DNA from: JAPUEK01 sp963815355
GTDB lineage: Bacteria > Pseudomonadota > Alphaproteobacteria > Rhodobacterales > Rhodobacteraceae
Assembly: GCA_963815355.1 (NCBI GenBank)
Contig: CAWFGJ010000005.1
Location: 62,001-126,000, forward strand
Length of the DNA: 64,000 bases
Direction of reading: 5' to 3'
In this document: piece after piece, positions 8,393 through 17,300 of the stretch
Layout of the letters: each line of letters opens with the position of its first letter
Position numbering within the stretch: position 1 is the stretch's first letter
The notes under the pieces: model-generated
Database searches by the model: none
Told to the model about the DNA's origin: nothing
The model's input: the letters and a program-made list of their open reading frames with translations, nothing else
Made by a program: the position numbers and the translations under genes

Positions 8393-9946
8393 ATGAGCGA
8401 TGTTGGCGAGACTTGCGCCCCGGCGCGTGCGCGGCGGTCTGGCGGGCGTGAAGCCCGTGTGGCGATGCGGGCGGCCCCGTTGAGCGATGACGTGCGCCCG
8501 GTGCGTCCGGGGATGCCGGGGGGGCGCTATAAGCCGCTGACCGAAGAGGGCGTGCAGCAGATCCATGCCGCCGCTTTGGACGCGCTGGAGCAGATCGGCC
8601 TGAGCCAGGCCCCGCCTTCTGGCGTTGAGGTGATGACCGCTGCCGGGGCCATTCAAGGCGACGATGGCCGTCTGCGCTTTCCGCGCGCCTTGGTCGAGGA
8701 CATGCTGGCGGTGGCCGCGCGCGGCATCACGCTGCACGCCCGCGATCCCCGCTATGACCTGCATCTGAGCGGGTCAAACGTGCATTACGGCACGGCGGGG
8801 GCGGCGGTGCATATCGTGGACCCGATCACGCTGGACTACCGCGAAAGCACGGCGCAAGATCTGTATGATGCCGCGCGTCTGGTGGATAACCTTGATAACA
8901 TTCACTTCTACCAGCGCACCATGGTGTGTCGGGATGTGGTGGACAACAAGGAGATGGACCTGAACACGCTGTATGGCTCGCTTTCGGGCACGGTCAAGCA
9001 TGTCGGCACCAGCTTTAGCGACCCGTCGCATGTGGCTGAGTGTTTTGAGATGCTCTACACGATCGCGGGGGGCGAGGAAAAATGGCTGGAGCGGCCGTTC
9101 GTGTCGAACTCTAACTGTTTTGTCGTGCCGCCGATGAAATTTGCCGAGGAAAGCTGCATCACGATGGAGGATTGTATCCGTCGTGGGATGCCGATGCTGT
9201 TGTTGTCGGCAGGGCAGGCGGGGGCGACAGCGCCCGCGCCGATTGCACTGACCATCGTGCAGGCCGTGGCGGAATGTCTGGCTGGGGTGGTTTATGCCAA
9301 TGCGGTCAAGAAGGGCGCGCCCTGCATTTTCGGGACTTGGCCCTTTGTCAGCGATTTGCGGACCGGGGCGATGTCGGGGGGGTCTGCGGAGCAGGCGCTG
9401 TTGACGGCGGGCTGCGCGCAGATGCACCGGTTCTACGATCTGCCCGGAGGGGCCGCTTCGGGCATCTCGGACAGCAAATTGCCGGACATGCAGGCGGGTT
9501 GGGAGCAGGGGATCACCAACGCCCTGGCCGGTCTGGCAGGGTTGAACATGTGCTATGAGGCGGTCGGCATGCATGCGTCCTTGCTGGGCTTCTGCATGGA
9601 AAGTCTGGTGCTGGGCGATGACCTGCTGGGCCAGACCATGCGGCTTGTGCGCGGGATTGATGTGACGCCCGACAGCACGTCGCTGGATGCGATGAAAGAG
9701 GTCTGTCTGGGCGGGCCGGGGCATTACCTTGGCTCTGACCAGACGCTGAAGCTGATGCAGACCGAGTATATCTATCCCAAGGTCGGCAACCGCATGAGCC
9801 CCAAGGAATGGAACGAGGCCGGAAAGCCGCTGTTGCTTGATACCGCGATTGCCCGCAAGAATGAGATATTGTCGCGCGCCGGAAGCCGGATTGATCCGCA
9901 GATCGATGCCCTGATCCGCGCAAAGTATAACATCTACTTCAAGTGA
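8393..9946 (+). CDS. Trimethylamine:corrinoid methyltransferase (MttB) family protein, non-pyrrolysine type
   Basis: A 517-residue MttB-superfamily protein. Landmarks are GGRYKPLTEEGVQQIHAAAL near the N-terminus, HYGTAGAAVHIVDP, and the C-terminal GGPGHYLGSDQTL and YPKVGNRMSPKEW segments. True TMA methyltransferases contain pyrrolysine at an in-frame UAG; this frame is read straight through, placing it in the large non-Pyl group, whose known members demethylate quaternary amines such as glycine betaine, proline betaine or carnitine to a corrinoid protein. No corrinoid protein or reductive activator is in the window. An earlier TTG start at 8318 would lie within the terminator; the ATG at 8393 is preferred. 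Confidence 0.85.
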   Translation: MSDVGETCAPARARRSGGREARVAMRAAPLSDDVRPVRPGMPGGRYKPLTEEGVQQIHAAALDALEQIGLSQAPPSGVEVMTAAGAIQGDDGRLRFPRALVEDMLAVAARGITLHARDPRYDLHLSGSNVHYGTAGAAVHIVDPITLDYRESTAQDLYDAARLVDNLDNIHFYQRTMVCRDVVDNKEMDLNTLYGSLSGTVKHVGTSFSDPSHVAECFEMLYTIAGGEEKWLERPFVSNSNCFVVPPMKFAEESCITMEDCIRRGMPMLLLSAGQAGATAPAPIALTIVQAVAECLAGVVYANAVKKGAPCIFGTWPFVSDLRTGAMSGGSAEQALLTAGCAQMHRFYDLPGGAASGISDSKLPDMQAGWEQGITNALAGLAGLNMCYEAVGMHASLLGFCMESLVLGDDLLGQTMRLVRGIDVTPDSTSLDAMKEVCLGGPGHYLGSDQTLKLMQTEYIYPKVGNRMSPKEWNEAGKPLLLDTAIARKNEILSRAGSRIDPQIDALIRAKYNIYFK

Positions 9947-9953
9947 GGTCGCA

Positions 9954-11384
9954 ATGATCCCCGCCAACATGTTGAAATTCTACATTAATGGACAATGGGT
10001 AGAGCCGCAGTCCAAGGTTCGGATCGGGGTGGAAAACCCCGCGACCGAAGAAATCGTCTGCGAGGTGGCGCTTGGCAATCAGGCCGATATTGACGCGGCG
10101 ATTGCAGCGGCGCGGGCGGCTTTCGGGGCTTGGACGGTGGTTCCGGTGGCCGAACGGATCGCCTTGGTCAAGCGGGTGCTGGAGGTCTACAACAGCCGCT
10201 ATGAGGATTTCGCGCAGGCGATGAGCACCGAGATGGGCGCGCCCATCGAATGGGCACGCGGCGCGCAGGCCTGGGCCGGGCAGGTGCATATCGAAAGCAC
10301 CATCACCGCCGCCGAGGAAATGGTCTGGGAATATTCGCGCGGCACCACCCGGATCGTCCATGAAGGCATCGGGGTTTGCGCGCTGATCACGCCGTGGAAC
10401 TGGCCGATGAACCAGATCGCCTGCAAGGTGGCGCCCGCGCTGATCGCGGGCTGCACCATGGTGCTGAAGCCGTCGGAAATTGCGCCGCTGTCGGGGGTGC
10501 TGTTCGCCGAGGTCTGCCATGAGGCGGGGGTGCCTGCGGGTGTGTTCAACCTTGTGAACGGCACCGGGCCAGAGGTCGGTGCGCGCATGTCGGCGCATCC
10601 GGAGGTGGACATGGTGTCCTTTACCGGATCGACCCGCGCGGGGACGGCCGTTGCTGCGGCAGCGGCCCCCACGGTCAAGCGCGTGGCGCAGGAATTGGGC
10701 GGCAAGTCGGCCAATATCATCCTGCCCTCGGCCGATCTTGCGGCGGCGGTGACGGGGGGCGTCGAGGGCTGCTTTGGCAACACGGGCCAGTCCTGCGACG
10801 CGCCGACCCGCATGTTCGTGCCACGCGCCCGCCACGATGAGGCGTTGGCCATCGCCAAGGCCGCGGCAGAGGCGGTGGTCGTGGGCGATCCGCGCGACAG
10901 CGCCACCACGATGGGGCCGCTGATTTCCAAGGCGCAGTTCGACAAGGTGCAGGGGCTGATTGCCAAGGGCATCGAAGAGGGGGCCACGCTGGTCACCGGG
11001 GGGCTTGGCCGTCCGGTGGGGGTCAATCGCGGCTGGTTCGCGCGGCCCACGATCTTTGGCGGGGTCACCAATGACATGACCATCGCGCGGGAGGAAATCT
11101 TTGGCCCGGTGCTGGCGATCCTGCCCTATGACTCGGTCGAGGGGGCCATCGCGGCGGCCAATGACACGCCTTACGGGCTGGCCGCCTATGTGCAGGGCCC
11201 GGTCGAAGAGGCGCGGGCGGTGGCGCGGCAGTTGCGCGCCGGGCAGGTCAGCCTGAACTATCCCGACTGGGACACGTTCGCCCCCTTTGGCGGCTACAAA
11301 CAATCAGGCAATGGCCGGGAATATGCCGGCTGGGGCATTCATGACTTCTGTGAGGTCAAAGGCATCGTGGGGTGGGGAAGTTGA
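9954..11384 (+). CDS. NAD(P)-dependent aldehyde dehydrogenase
   Basis: A 476-residue aldehyde dehydrogenase. The Rossmann and catalytic motifs are clear: TPWNWPMNQ (147-155), FTGSTRAG (223-230), general base Glu247 in QELGGKSAN, and nucleophile Cys281 in GNTGQSCDAPTR. The substrate is not predictable from sequence; in this operon it may oxidise an aldehyde released from the methylated substrate's carbon skeleton. It begins eight bases after the MttB-family gene, and its 3' end overlaps the next gene. Confidence 0.9.
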   Translation: MIPANMLKFYINGQWVEPQSKVRIGVENPATEEIVCEVALGNQADIDAAIAAARAAFGAWTVVPVAERIALVKRVLEVYNSRYEDFAQAMSTEMGAPIEWARGAQAWAGQVHIESTITAAEEMVWEYSRGTTRIVHEGIGVCALITPWNWPMNQIACKVAPALIAGCTMVLKPSEIAPLSGVLFAEVCHEAGVPAGVFNLVNGTGPEVGARMSAHPEVDMVSFTGSTRAGTAVAAAAAPTVKRVAQELGGKSANIILPSADLAAAVTGGVEGCFGNTGQSCDAPTRMFVPRARHDEALAIAKAAAEAVVVGDPRDSATTMGPLISKAQFDKVQGLIAKGIEEGATLVTGGLGRPVGVNRGWFARPTIFGGVTNDMTIAREEIFGPVLAILPYDSVEGAIAAANDTPYGLAAYVQGPVEEARAVARQLRAGQVSLNYPDWDTFAPFGGYKQSGNGREYAGWGIHDFCEVKGIVGWGS

Positions 11385-12280
11385 TCTACGGCTATATCGG
11401 GCTTGGGAACCTTGGTGGCCATCTGGCGGCCAGTCTGTTGCGCAACGGGTTTGAGGTGGTTGTCTATGACCGCGACCCGGCCCTTGCCGAGCGGCATGTC
11501 AAGATGGGCGGGCGGGTTGCGGCCTCGGTCGCGGAACTGGCGGGGCAGGTGGATCATGTGATCACCTGTCTGCCGTCGCCCGCCGTGTCGGAACTGGTGC
11601 TGAAAGAGGTGCTGACCACGCTGAAACCCGGCGGGACATGGATCGAGAATTCCACGCTGAGCCGCGATGACATCGTGCGTCTTGGCGCTTTGGCGGCGGC
11701 GTCGGGGGTGCAACTGCTGGAGGCCCCCGTCACCGGCGGCGTCCATCTGGCGGCGCGCGGCGAGATCACCGTTCTGGTCGGCGGCGACAAGGCCTTGATG
11801 GAGGCGCATCGCCCGGCGCTGGAGGTGATCGGCAACCGGTTGTTCCACATGGGGCCGCTGGGCTCGGCGGCGATCATCAAGGTGATCACCAACATGCTGG
11901 CGTTTATCCACCTGAAAGCCTGCGGTGAGGCGTTGATGCTGGCCAAGCGGGGCGGGTTGGATCTGGGGCAGGCGTGGCATGCCATTGCGGCCTCGTCGGG
12001 GAATTCCTTTGTGCATGAAACCGAAGGGGCGCTGATCCTGAACGGGTCTTATGACATCGCGTTTTCGGTCGATCTGGCGCTGAAGGATCTGGGCTTTGCG
12101 CTTGGCTTTGGCAAGGAATTCGGCGTGCCGCTGGATCTGGCCTCGATGACCAACCAGACCTATGTGGCGGCCAAGGCGGCTTACGGCGGTGAGGCGCAGT
12201 CACCGATGATCGCCAAGCTGCTGGAGGATCTGCTGGGCACCGATCTGCGCGCCGAGGGGTTCCCGGCGCGATTGGAGTAG
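11372..12280 (+). CDS. NAD(P)-dependent beta-hydroxyacid dehydrogenase (3-hydroxyisobutyrate dehydrogenase family)
   Basis: A 302-residue protein with an N-terminal Rossmann fold (YGYIGLGNLGGHLAASLL) and the family's substrate segment EAPVTGGV; the lysine in KVITNMLAFIHLKACGEAL fits the catalytic lysine position. Family members oxidise beta-hydroxy acids or reduce semialdehydes. The GTG at 11372 overlaps the aldehyde dehydrogenase gene; a TTG at 11381 that overlaps its stop (TTGA) is an equally plausible start, three codons shorter. The aldehyde dehydrogenase plus hydroxyacid dehydrogenase pairing suggests handling of a semialdehyde intermediate. Confidence 0.83.
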   Translation: MGKLIYGYIGLGNLGGHLAASLLRNGFEVVVYDRDPALAERHVKMGGRVAASVAELAGQVDHVITCLPSPAVSELVLKEVLTTLKPGGTWIENSTLSRDDIVRLGALAAASGVQLLEAPVTGGVHLAARGEITVLVGGDKALMEAHRPALEVIGNRLFHMGPLGSAAIIKVITNMLAFIHLKACGEALMLAKRGGLDLGQAWHAIAASSGNSFVHETEGALILNGSYDIAFSVDLALKDLGFALGFGKEFGVPLDLASMTNQTYVAAKAAYGGEAQSPMIAKLLEDLLGTDLRAEGFPARLE

Positions 12281-12349
12281 CGGGCGCGTTCGGGGGTTGC
12301 ATCCGGGCGGGGGGCGCGCAACTCTGCCGTCAAATCTCAGGAGGCCCGG

Positions 12350-13459
12350 ATGACCGAGGATCAAGGCGCGCGTTTTGCGCAGATGTTGCATTACCGCAAG
12401 TCAGAACTGGAATTGGGCGATCCGGTGGTCGCGCCGATCTCTTTGGCCACCACCTTTCATTTGCCCCAAGCGCAGGGGGCCGCGCATATCTATGGGCGGT
12501 CCGGTCAGCCGACATGGGATGCGGTGGAAACCCAGTTGACCCTGCTGGAAGAGGCCGAGACGGTGGCGTTTCCGTCGGGTATGGCCGCGATCATGGCCGC
12601 CTTGATGGTCACGCTGAAGGCAGGCGCACGGTTGGTGATCCCGTCGGATGGCTATTACGTCACCCGGCTTTTGTCGCGCGATGTGCTGACCACTTACGGG
12701 GTGCTGGTCGAAGACATTCCGACGCAGGAAATGGAGTTGGCCGATTTCACCGGAGTGGATGTGGTCTATATCGAGACGCCCTCAAACCCCGGTCTGGATG
12801 TGGTCGACATTGCGGCGGTGGCCGCCAAGGCCCGCGCGGCGGGGGCAATGGTCATCGCTGATAACACGACGATGACGCCCCTGTTGCAGCGCCCGCTGGA
12901 TCTGGGCTGCGATCTGGTGGTGGCCGCCGATACCAAGGCGCCTGCGGGGCATTCGGATGCGCTGTTTGGCCATGTCGCCGGGCGCGATCCGGTGTTGATG
13001 GCGCGCATTCGCGAGTGGCGGCGCCAAACGGGCGCGGTGCCGGGGCCGTTTGAGGCCTATCTGGTGCACCGGGGGCTGGAGACGCTGGAGATCCGGCTGG
13101 AGCGGATGTGTGCCTCGGCCCAGATCATCGCGGAACGGCTGGTGGCGCATCCGCGGGTGACGGGCCTGCGCTTTCCGGGGCTGCCGGGCGATCCGTCGCA
13201 TGCGATTGCCGCCAGGCAGATGTCGGGGTTTGGCTTTCTGATCGGGTTTGAATTGGAGGGCGAAGCAGAGGCCGAAGCGTTTCTGGCCCGCTGCCCGCTG
13301 ATTGAGCAGGCCACCAGTTTCGGCGGCGTGCACAGCGCAGGTGAGCGGCGCGCCCGTTGGGGGGACAATGTCGCGCCGGGCTTTATCCGCCTGTCGGTCG
13401 GGATTGAGCCGGTTGAGGCGTTGTGGGCCGAAATCGCGCTGGCGCTGACGGCATACTAA
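12350..13459 (+). CDS. PLP-dependent Cys/Met metabolism enzyme (cystathionine gamma-lyase/synthase family)
   Basis: A 369-residue fold-type I PLP enzyme. The PLP lysine is Lys196 in AADTKAPAGHSD, Asp171 (VIADNTT) should contact the pyridine nitrogen, and FPSGMAA lies at 74-80. The family includes cystathionine gamma-lyases, gamma-synthases and methionine gamma-lyases; this sequence does not resolve which. It is 69 bases downstream of the hydroxyacid dehydrogenase gene with a good ribosome binding site (AGGAGG), so it may belong to the same catabolic unit. An amine-group or thioether elimination step is possible but unproven. Confidence 0.8.
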   Translation: MTEDQGARFAQMLHYRKSELELGDPVVAPISLATTFHLPQAQGAAHIYGRSGQPTWDAVETQLTLLEEAETVAFPSGMAAIMAALMVTLKAGARLVIPSDGYYVTRLLSRDVLTTYGVLVEDIPTQEMELADFTGVDVVYIETPSNPGLDVVDIAAVAAKARAAGAMVIADNTTMTPLLQRPLDLGCDLVVAADTKAPAGHSDALFGHVAGRDPVLMARIREWRRQTGAVPGPFEAYLVHRGLETLEIRLERMCASAQIIAERLVAHPRVTGLRFPGLPGDPSHAIAARQMSGFGFLIGFELEGEAEAEAFLARCPLIEQATSFGGVHSAGERRARWGDNVAPGFIRLSVGIEPVEALWAEIALALTAY

Positions 13460-13562
13460 GGCGGCGTTTGGGGCGACCTGAGGCGCAGTAGCCGGGTCGC
13501 CAATCCTTGACAGAGGGATGTCCGGGGGGCAGCCTCTTGGCATTGTGGTTGGAGGTTTTTCG

Positions 13563-13982
13563 ATGCGCTTTTTCAAGATGGTCCTGCTGGGTCTGGGCGT
13601 GGTGGTCTGCGCTGCACCCGCCGCCCTTTCGCAAACGGTGTATGAATGCAGCTTTGCCAGACAGGGCGCGCATGGCGGCTGGATTCCCGAGGCGGTGGTG
13701 GTTGTTCATGACGAGTTGACGGGATCAGCCGTGGTCAATGACCCGTTCGTAGCCGCCACCAGCAAGCAGCCCGTGGTTGCCAAGATCATCGCAAACAATG
13801 ACAAACGCGCCAGTTTTTCGTGGGAGGTCAAGGGGTTGACCTCGGCCACCGGGCAGCGGGTTCGCCTGATGTTGCGGCTGACGGTGCTGAAGGCGGATTT
13901 GGCCGGATCGGTCACCTCGCAGGCCTTGGGCTATGACGGGGGCTTCAGCGCGCAGGGGCGGTGCAAAAAAGGCAAGCTTTAG
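13563..13982 (+). CDS. Small secreted protein of unknown function
   Basis: A 139-residue protein not recognised as a known family. The first 24 residues form a signal peptide (MRFFKM, a hydrophobic core, then AALSQ), so it is probably periplasmic. The mature part is mostly beta-type sequence with a KVIANNDK-like middle and a basic C-terminus (GRCKKGKL); it has two cysteines (in YECSF and GRCKK) that could form a disulfide. The ATG at 13563 is preferred to the upstream start at 13518, because it begins exactly at the signal peptide and has GGAGG just upstream. Confidence 0.65.
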   Translation: MRFFKMVLLGLGVVVCAAPAALSQTVYECSFARQGAHGGWIPEAVVVVHDELTGSAVVNDPFVAATSKQPVVAKIIANNDKRASFSWEVKGLTSATGQRVRLMLRLTVLKADLAGSVTSQALGYDGGFSAQGRCKKGKL

Positions 13983-14082
13983 TGCGCTTATCGGGGGGCT
14001 ATCTTTGCGCGCGGGGTTGACCTTGCAGCTTTACGCGCCCTTATTCCCCCTTTGAGACGCCTTAGTGAACAGGAGATCTGCC

Positions 14083-14685
14083 ATGGCTTTCACCCTTCCC
14101 GATCTGCCCTATGCCCATGACGCGCTGGCCGCGCTTGGCATGTCGAAAGAGACGCTGGAATATCACCACGACCTGCACCACAAGGCCTATGTGGACAACG
14201 GCAACAAGTTGATTGCCGGGACCGAATGGGAGTCCAAATCGCTCGAAGAGATCGTCAAAGGCACCTATGTGGCCGGGTCGGTCGCGCAGAACGGCATTTT
14301 CAACAATGCATCACAGCATTGGAATCACGCGCTTTTCTGGGAAGTGATGGGGCCGGGCGAGGCCAAGAAGATGCCGGGCGCCTTGGAAACGGCTCTGGTC
14401 GAGGCCTTTGGGTCGGTCGCCAAATTCAAGGAAGACTTCGCCGCCGCCGGCGCGGGCCAGTTCGGTTCGGGCTGGGCGTGGCTGGTCAAAGACAAGGACG
14501 GCGCGTTGAAGGTCACCAAGACCGAAAACGGCGTGAACCCCTTGTGCTTTGGTCAGACGGCATTGCTGGGCTGCGATGTGTGGGAGCATTCCTACTACAT
14601 CGACTTCCGCAACAAGCGTCCGGCCTATCTGACCAACTTCCTTGACAAACTGGTCAATTGGGAAGCGGTTGCGGCCAAGCTGTAA
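14083..14685 (+). CDS. sodB: Superoxide dismutase, iron type
   Basis: A 200-residue Fe/Mn superoxide dismutase that converts superoxide to oxygen and peroxide in the cytosol. Metal ligands are visible: His28 (LEYHHDLHH), His82 (HWNHALFW), Asp165 and His169 (CDVWEHSYY). Gln78 in NASQHWNH occupies the position typical of iron enzymes. The ATG at 14083 follows AGGAGAT and gives the family's exact N-terminus. Monocistronic, with a strong terminator downstream. Confidence 0.95.
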   Translation: MAFTLPDLPYAHDALAALGMSKETLEYHHDLHHKAYVDNGNKLIAGTEWESKSLEEIVKGTYVAGSVAQNGIFNNASQHWNHALFWEVMGPGEAKKMPGALETALVEAFGSVAKFKEDFAAAGAGQFGSGWAWLVKDKDGALKVTKTENGVNPLCFGQTALLGCDVWEHSYYIDFRNKRPAYLTNFLDKLVNWEAVAAKL

Positions 14686-14708
14686 GCGACGGTCTTTGAC
14701 AGACGCGG

Positions 14709-14746
14709 GGCCTGCCGGGGGAAACCTTGGCGGGCCTTTTCTTTTT
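14709..14746 (+). terminator. Intrinsic terminator of sodB
   Basis: Eight-base-pair stem (GGCCTGCC / GGCGGGCC, one G-U pair; arms 14709-14716 and 14729-14736), a 12-base loop, then TTTTCTTTTT. It starts 24 bases after the sodB stop. Confidence 0.85.
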
Positions 14747-14781
14747 GCGGTCGGTGGTTGTTCGTTTGGTGCGGTGAAGGA

Positions 14782-14844
14782 GGGGGGCTGTCTGCCCCCC
14801 AAGGCTTCGCCTTTCCCCCCGAGGATATTTTCAGACAGAAAATG
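14782..14844. repeat. Intergenic repeat: GC hairpins plus conserved 29-base core, copy 2
   Basis: A GGGGGGC/GCCCCCC hairpin (14782-14800) and a small AAGGC-TTC-GCCTT hairpin precede the 29-base core at 14816-14844, which differs by one base (C for T) from the copy at 5830-5858. Here the core is bracketed by a C-run and a G-run, so it can itself fold into a long stem-loop. It lies at the 3' end of the convergent LOG-family gene. Confidence 0.7.
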
Positions 14845-14854
14845 GGGGGGCGTT

Positions 14855-15424
14855 TTACGGCGCGGGGGTGGTCAGGGCCGCAGCGCGCAGGGTGGTGAGG
14901 GCGGCGGGCACGTCGGGGGCGACGGTGAAGAGCGCGCGCAAGCTGGGGTCGGCAAAGCCTTCGGCGATGGTATGGTCAATCAGCGCCAGCAGCGGTTGCC
15001 AGTAACCGTCGCTGTCCAGAAGCAGGATCGGTTTGCGGTGCAGGCCGATTTGCGCCCAGGTCAGGACTTCGAAGAATTCATCCAGCGACCCCGCGCCGCC
15101 GGGCAAGACCACGATCACATCGGCGTTCATGAACATGACTTTCTTGCGCTCATGCATGGTTTCGGTGATCAGCAGGGTGGTCAGATCGCGTTTGCCCGCC
15201 TCGCGCCGCATCAGGTGGGTGGGGATGATCCCCAAGGTCGTGGCCCCTGCGGCGGCGGCGGTACGGGCGATTTCGCCCATGAGCCCGACATCCCCGGCAC
15301 CAAAGACCAGACGCCAGCCTTCGGTGGCAATGGCCGCCCCCAAGGCGCGGGCGGCGACGGTATGGGCGGGATTTTTGCCCGGGCGTGAGCCACAGAAGAC
15401 ACAGACGGACAGCATCGCTGGCAT
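14855..15424 (-). CDS. LOG-family nucleoside 5'-monophosphate phosphoribohydrolase (TIGR00730)
   Basis: A 189-residue protein of the lysine-decarboxylase-like (LOG) family, which cleaves ribose 5-phosphate from cytokinin or purine nucleotides. The hallmark PGGAGSLDEFFEVLTW matches the PGGxGTxxE catalytic motif, with a conservative Ser for Thr. The second hallmark, usually GGGxxGLMG, reads GAGDVGLMG. Bacterial members probably act on AMP or purine nucleotides rather than on hormone. It is convergent with sodB, and the conserved repeat sits at its 3' end. Confidence 0.85.
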   Translation of the reverse strand: MPAMLSVCVFCGSRPGKNPAHTVAARALGAAIATEGWRLVFGAGDVGLMGEIARTAAAAGATTLGIIPTHLMRREAGKRDLTTLLITETMHERKKVMFMNADVIVVLPGGAGSLDEFFEVLTWAQIGLHRKPILLLDSDGYWQPLLALIDHTIAEGFADPSLRALFTVAPDVPAALTTLRAAALTTPAP

Positions 15425-15525
15425 GGCAGGTCCTGAAAATTGTTGCTTTGCGCGGTAATATCGGGGTTCCTGACAGAAGGGAAGCAGGGGCCGGGAACAG
15501 GTCTCGCGGGGTAAGGAAGAAAACG

Positions 15526-17112
15526 ATGGCGGTTTGGGCCTCTACAGGGGCGACGGGGCGGGCAGTTGGGCTTGGTCTGGGGGCGGCGGCGGTCGTGGTT
15601 GGCGGCGTGCTCTATTGGCTGGGTGGGGCACCTGTGCCTGCGCCGGTTGTGGCACCGACGACGGCCGTTGTGGGCAGCCCGCAGGCTGGAACAACGGATG
15701 AGACTGTGCCGCCCGTTGGCGCGGATACCGTTGCGGCGGGGGCTGTCTCTGAGGCGGCGGTTGCGGAAGCGGCGGTGCCTGAGGCGGCCGTGCCTGAAGC
15801 GGCGGTGCCTGAAGCAGCGGTGCCTGAGGCGGCGGAAACTGTGGCGACTGAAGTTGCGACCGCTGAAGGTGCCGCAGCTTTGGGGGAAGCGGCTGCACCC
15901 CCGCCGCCCGGATTTGACAATTGGCGGGTTGACGCGGCGGGCGAGGCCGTTGTGGCGGGGCGCGGACCTGCGGGCGCCTTGGTTGCGGTGCTGGTCGATG
16001 GGGTCGAGGTGGCGGTCGCAACGGCGACGGCCTCGGGCGAGTTTGCGGCGTTGTTCACCTTGCCGCCGAAAGAGACCCCGTCCTTGCTGACGCTGGAAGC
16101 GCGGATGCCGGATGGGAGCAAGCTGGCATCGGTGGAAACGGTGGCTTTGGCGCCGATCTTGCCGCAGGCGGCGGTGGCGCCAGAGGTGGTGGCTGAGGCC
16201 TCGGCGGAGGCTGGGGCTGCGGGCGAGGCTGGGACGGGCGAGGATGGGGCGGGCGAGGCTGGGGCGCAGGCTGCGGCCCCACCTGCGGCGCTTTTGGTGA
16301 CCGAGCAGGGCGTGAGTGTTTTGCAAGGGGCTGCGGAGGTGCCGTCGGATGTGACCATCGACACGATTGCCTATACGGCCAGTGGTGATGTGCAGTTGGG
16401 CGGGCGCGGGACGGCGGGGTTGTTTGTGCGGGTCTATCTGGACAATGCCGAGCAGGCCACGGTTCCGGTGGCCAAAGAGGGCCAGTGGCTGACGACGCTG
16501 CCCGAGGTAGAGCCGGGGATTTACACGCTTCGGGTCGATCAGATGGATGCGACGGGCAAGGTCAGTTCTCGGTTCGAGACCCCGTTCAAGCGGGAAACGC
16601 GCGAGGCTTTGGCGGCGGCGGCGGGGGAAGTGGCCCCTGAAGTGGTGCAAGCGCCTGCGGTTGCGGCGCCCGTGGCGGAAGTGGCGGTGGCTAATGTGGC
16701 GGAACCGGAGGCCCCGGCAGTGGCCCCTGTGGCCCCAGAGGTGGCCCCTGTGGCTGATCCGGCGGTTGAAGTCGCCCCTGTGGCCCCCGTGCCGCAGGAG
16801 CCTGCGGCAGCGGCAGCGGTCGCGACTGCGCCGACGGGGGAGGTTGCTGTTGCCGGGCAGATCGCCCCGGCGGCGGTCGTGGCGGAGCCGGTGGGTGAGG
16901 CCGCGCCCGTGGCGGGGGTTGTGCCCGCCACCAAAGCGGTGGCCCCGGTGACGGTGACGGTGCAGCCCGGCTATACGCTGTGGGGCATTGCCAAGCAGCG
17001 GTTTGGCGACGGGGTTTTGTATGTGCAGGTCTTTGAGGCCAACAAGGACAAGATCCGCAATCCGGATCTGATCTATCCGGGGCAGGTCTTTACCATGCCG
17101 GCGGGCAACTAG
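15526..17112 (+). CDS. LysM-domain protein with long Ala/Pro/Val/Glu-rich linkers
   Basis: A 528-residue protein: an N-terminal membrane segment or uncleaved signal (GRAVGLGLGAAAVVVGGVLYWLGG, residues about 11-34), a low-complexity Ala/Glu/Val/Pro linker, two stretches of beta-rich Ig-like sequence (about 130-200 and 270-350), a second low-complexity linker, and a C-terminal LysM domain (about 480-528: PGYTLWGIAKQRFGDG and PDLIYPGQVFTMP). LysM binds peptidoglycan, so the protein probably spans from the inner membrane into the cell wall. The ATG at 15526 is preferred to an upstream start at 15385, which would overlap the divergent gene. No enzymatic domain is visible. Confidence 0.82.
   Translation: MAVWASTGATGRAVGLGLGAAAVVVGGVLYWLGGAPVPAPVVAPTTAVVGSPQAGTTDETVPPVGADTVAAGAVSEAAVAEAAVPEAAVPEAAVPEAAVPEAAETVATEVATAEGAAALGEAAAPPPPGFDNWRVDAAGEAVVAGRGPAGALVAVLVDGVEVAVATATASGEFAALFTLPPKETPSLLTLEARMPDGSKLASVETVALAPILPQAAVAPEVVAEASAEAGAAGEAGTGEDGAGEAGAQAAAPPAALLVTEQGVSVLQGAAEVPSDVTIDTIAYTASGDVQLGGRGTAGLFVRVYLDNAEQATVPVAKEGQWLTTLPEVEPGIYTLRVDQMDATGKVSSRFETPFKRETREALAAAAGEVAPEVVQAPAVAAPVAEVAVANVAEPEAPAVAPVAPEVAPVADPAVEVAPVAPVPQEPAAAAAVATAPTGEVAVAGQIAPAAVVAEPVGEAAPVAGVVPATKAVAPVTVTVQPGYTLWGIAKQRFGDGVLYVQVFEANKDKIRNPDLIYPGQVFTMPAGN
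15751..15840 (+). repeat. Tandem 15-base coding repeat (six units)
   Basis: Six imperfect 15-base units encode EAAVA, EAAVP (four times) and EAAET in the first linker of the LysM protein. Such repeats can change copy number by slippage and so alter linker length without changing the frame. Confidence 0.8.
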
Positions 17113-17300
17113 GGGCCAAAGGACACTGCTGACTGCCCGGTGATCTGGCGGGCGGGTGTGAACGGTCGTCGGCGCGCGCCACTGTGCGCGGGCCGCGCGC
17201 TATCTGTGCGGGGCGGAGGGGTTTACTCTGCGGGTTCGGTCCTTTACTCAATTCGACTGCCTGCGCCGGGCATTTCCGGCCGGGAGCGAAGGATTGAACC

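Noticed and set aside
15211..16650. Long minus-strand frames under the LysM gene and similar long antisense frames elsewhere (for example 5636-8359 and 20194-22902)
   Set aside because: They lie opposite clear family genes, show Arg/His/Pro-rich composition from GC-rich antisense reading, and have no recognisable domains.
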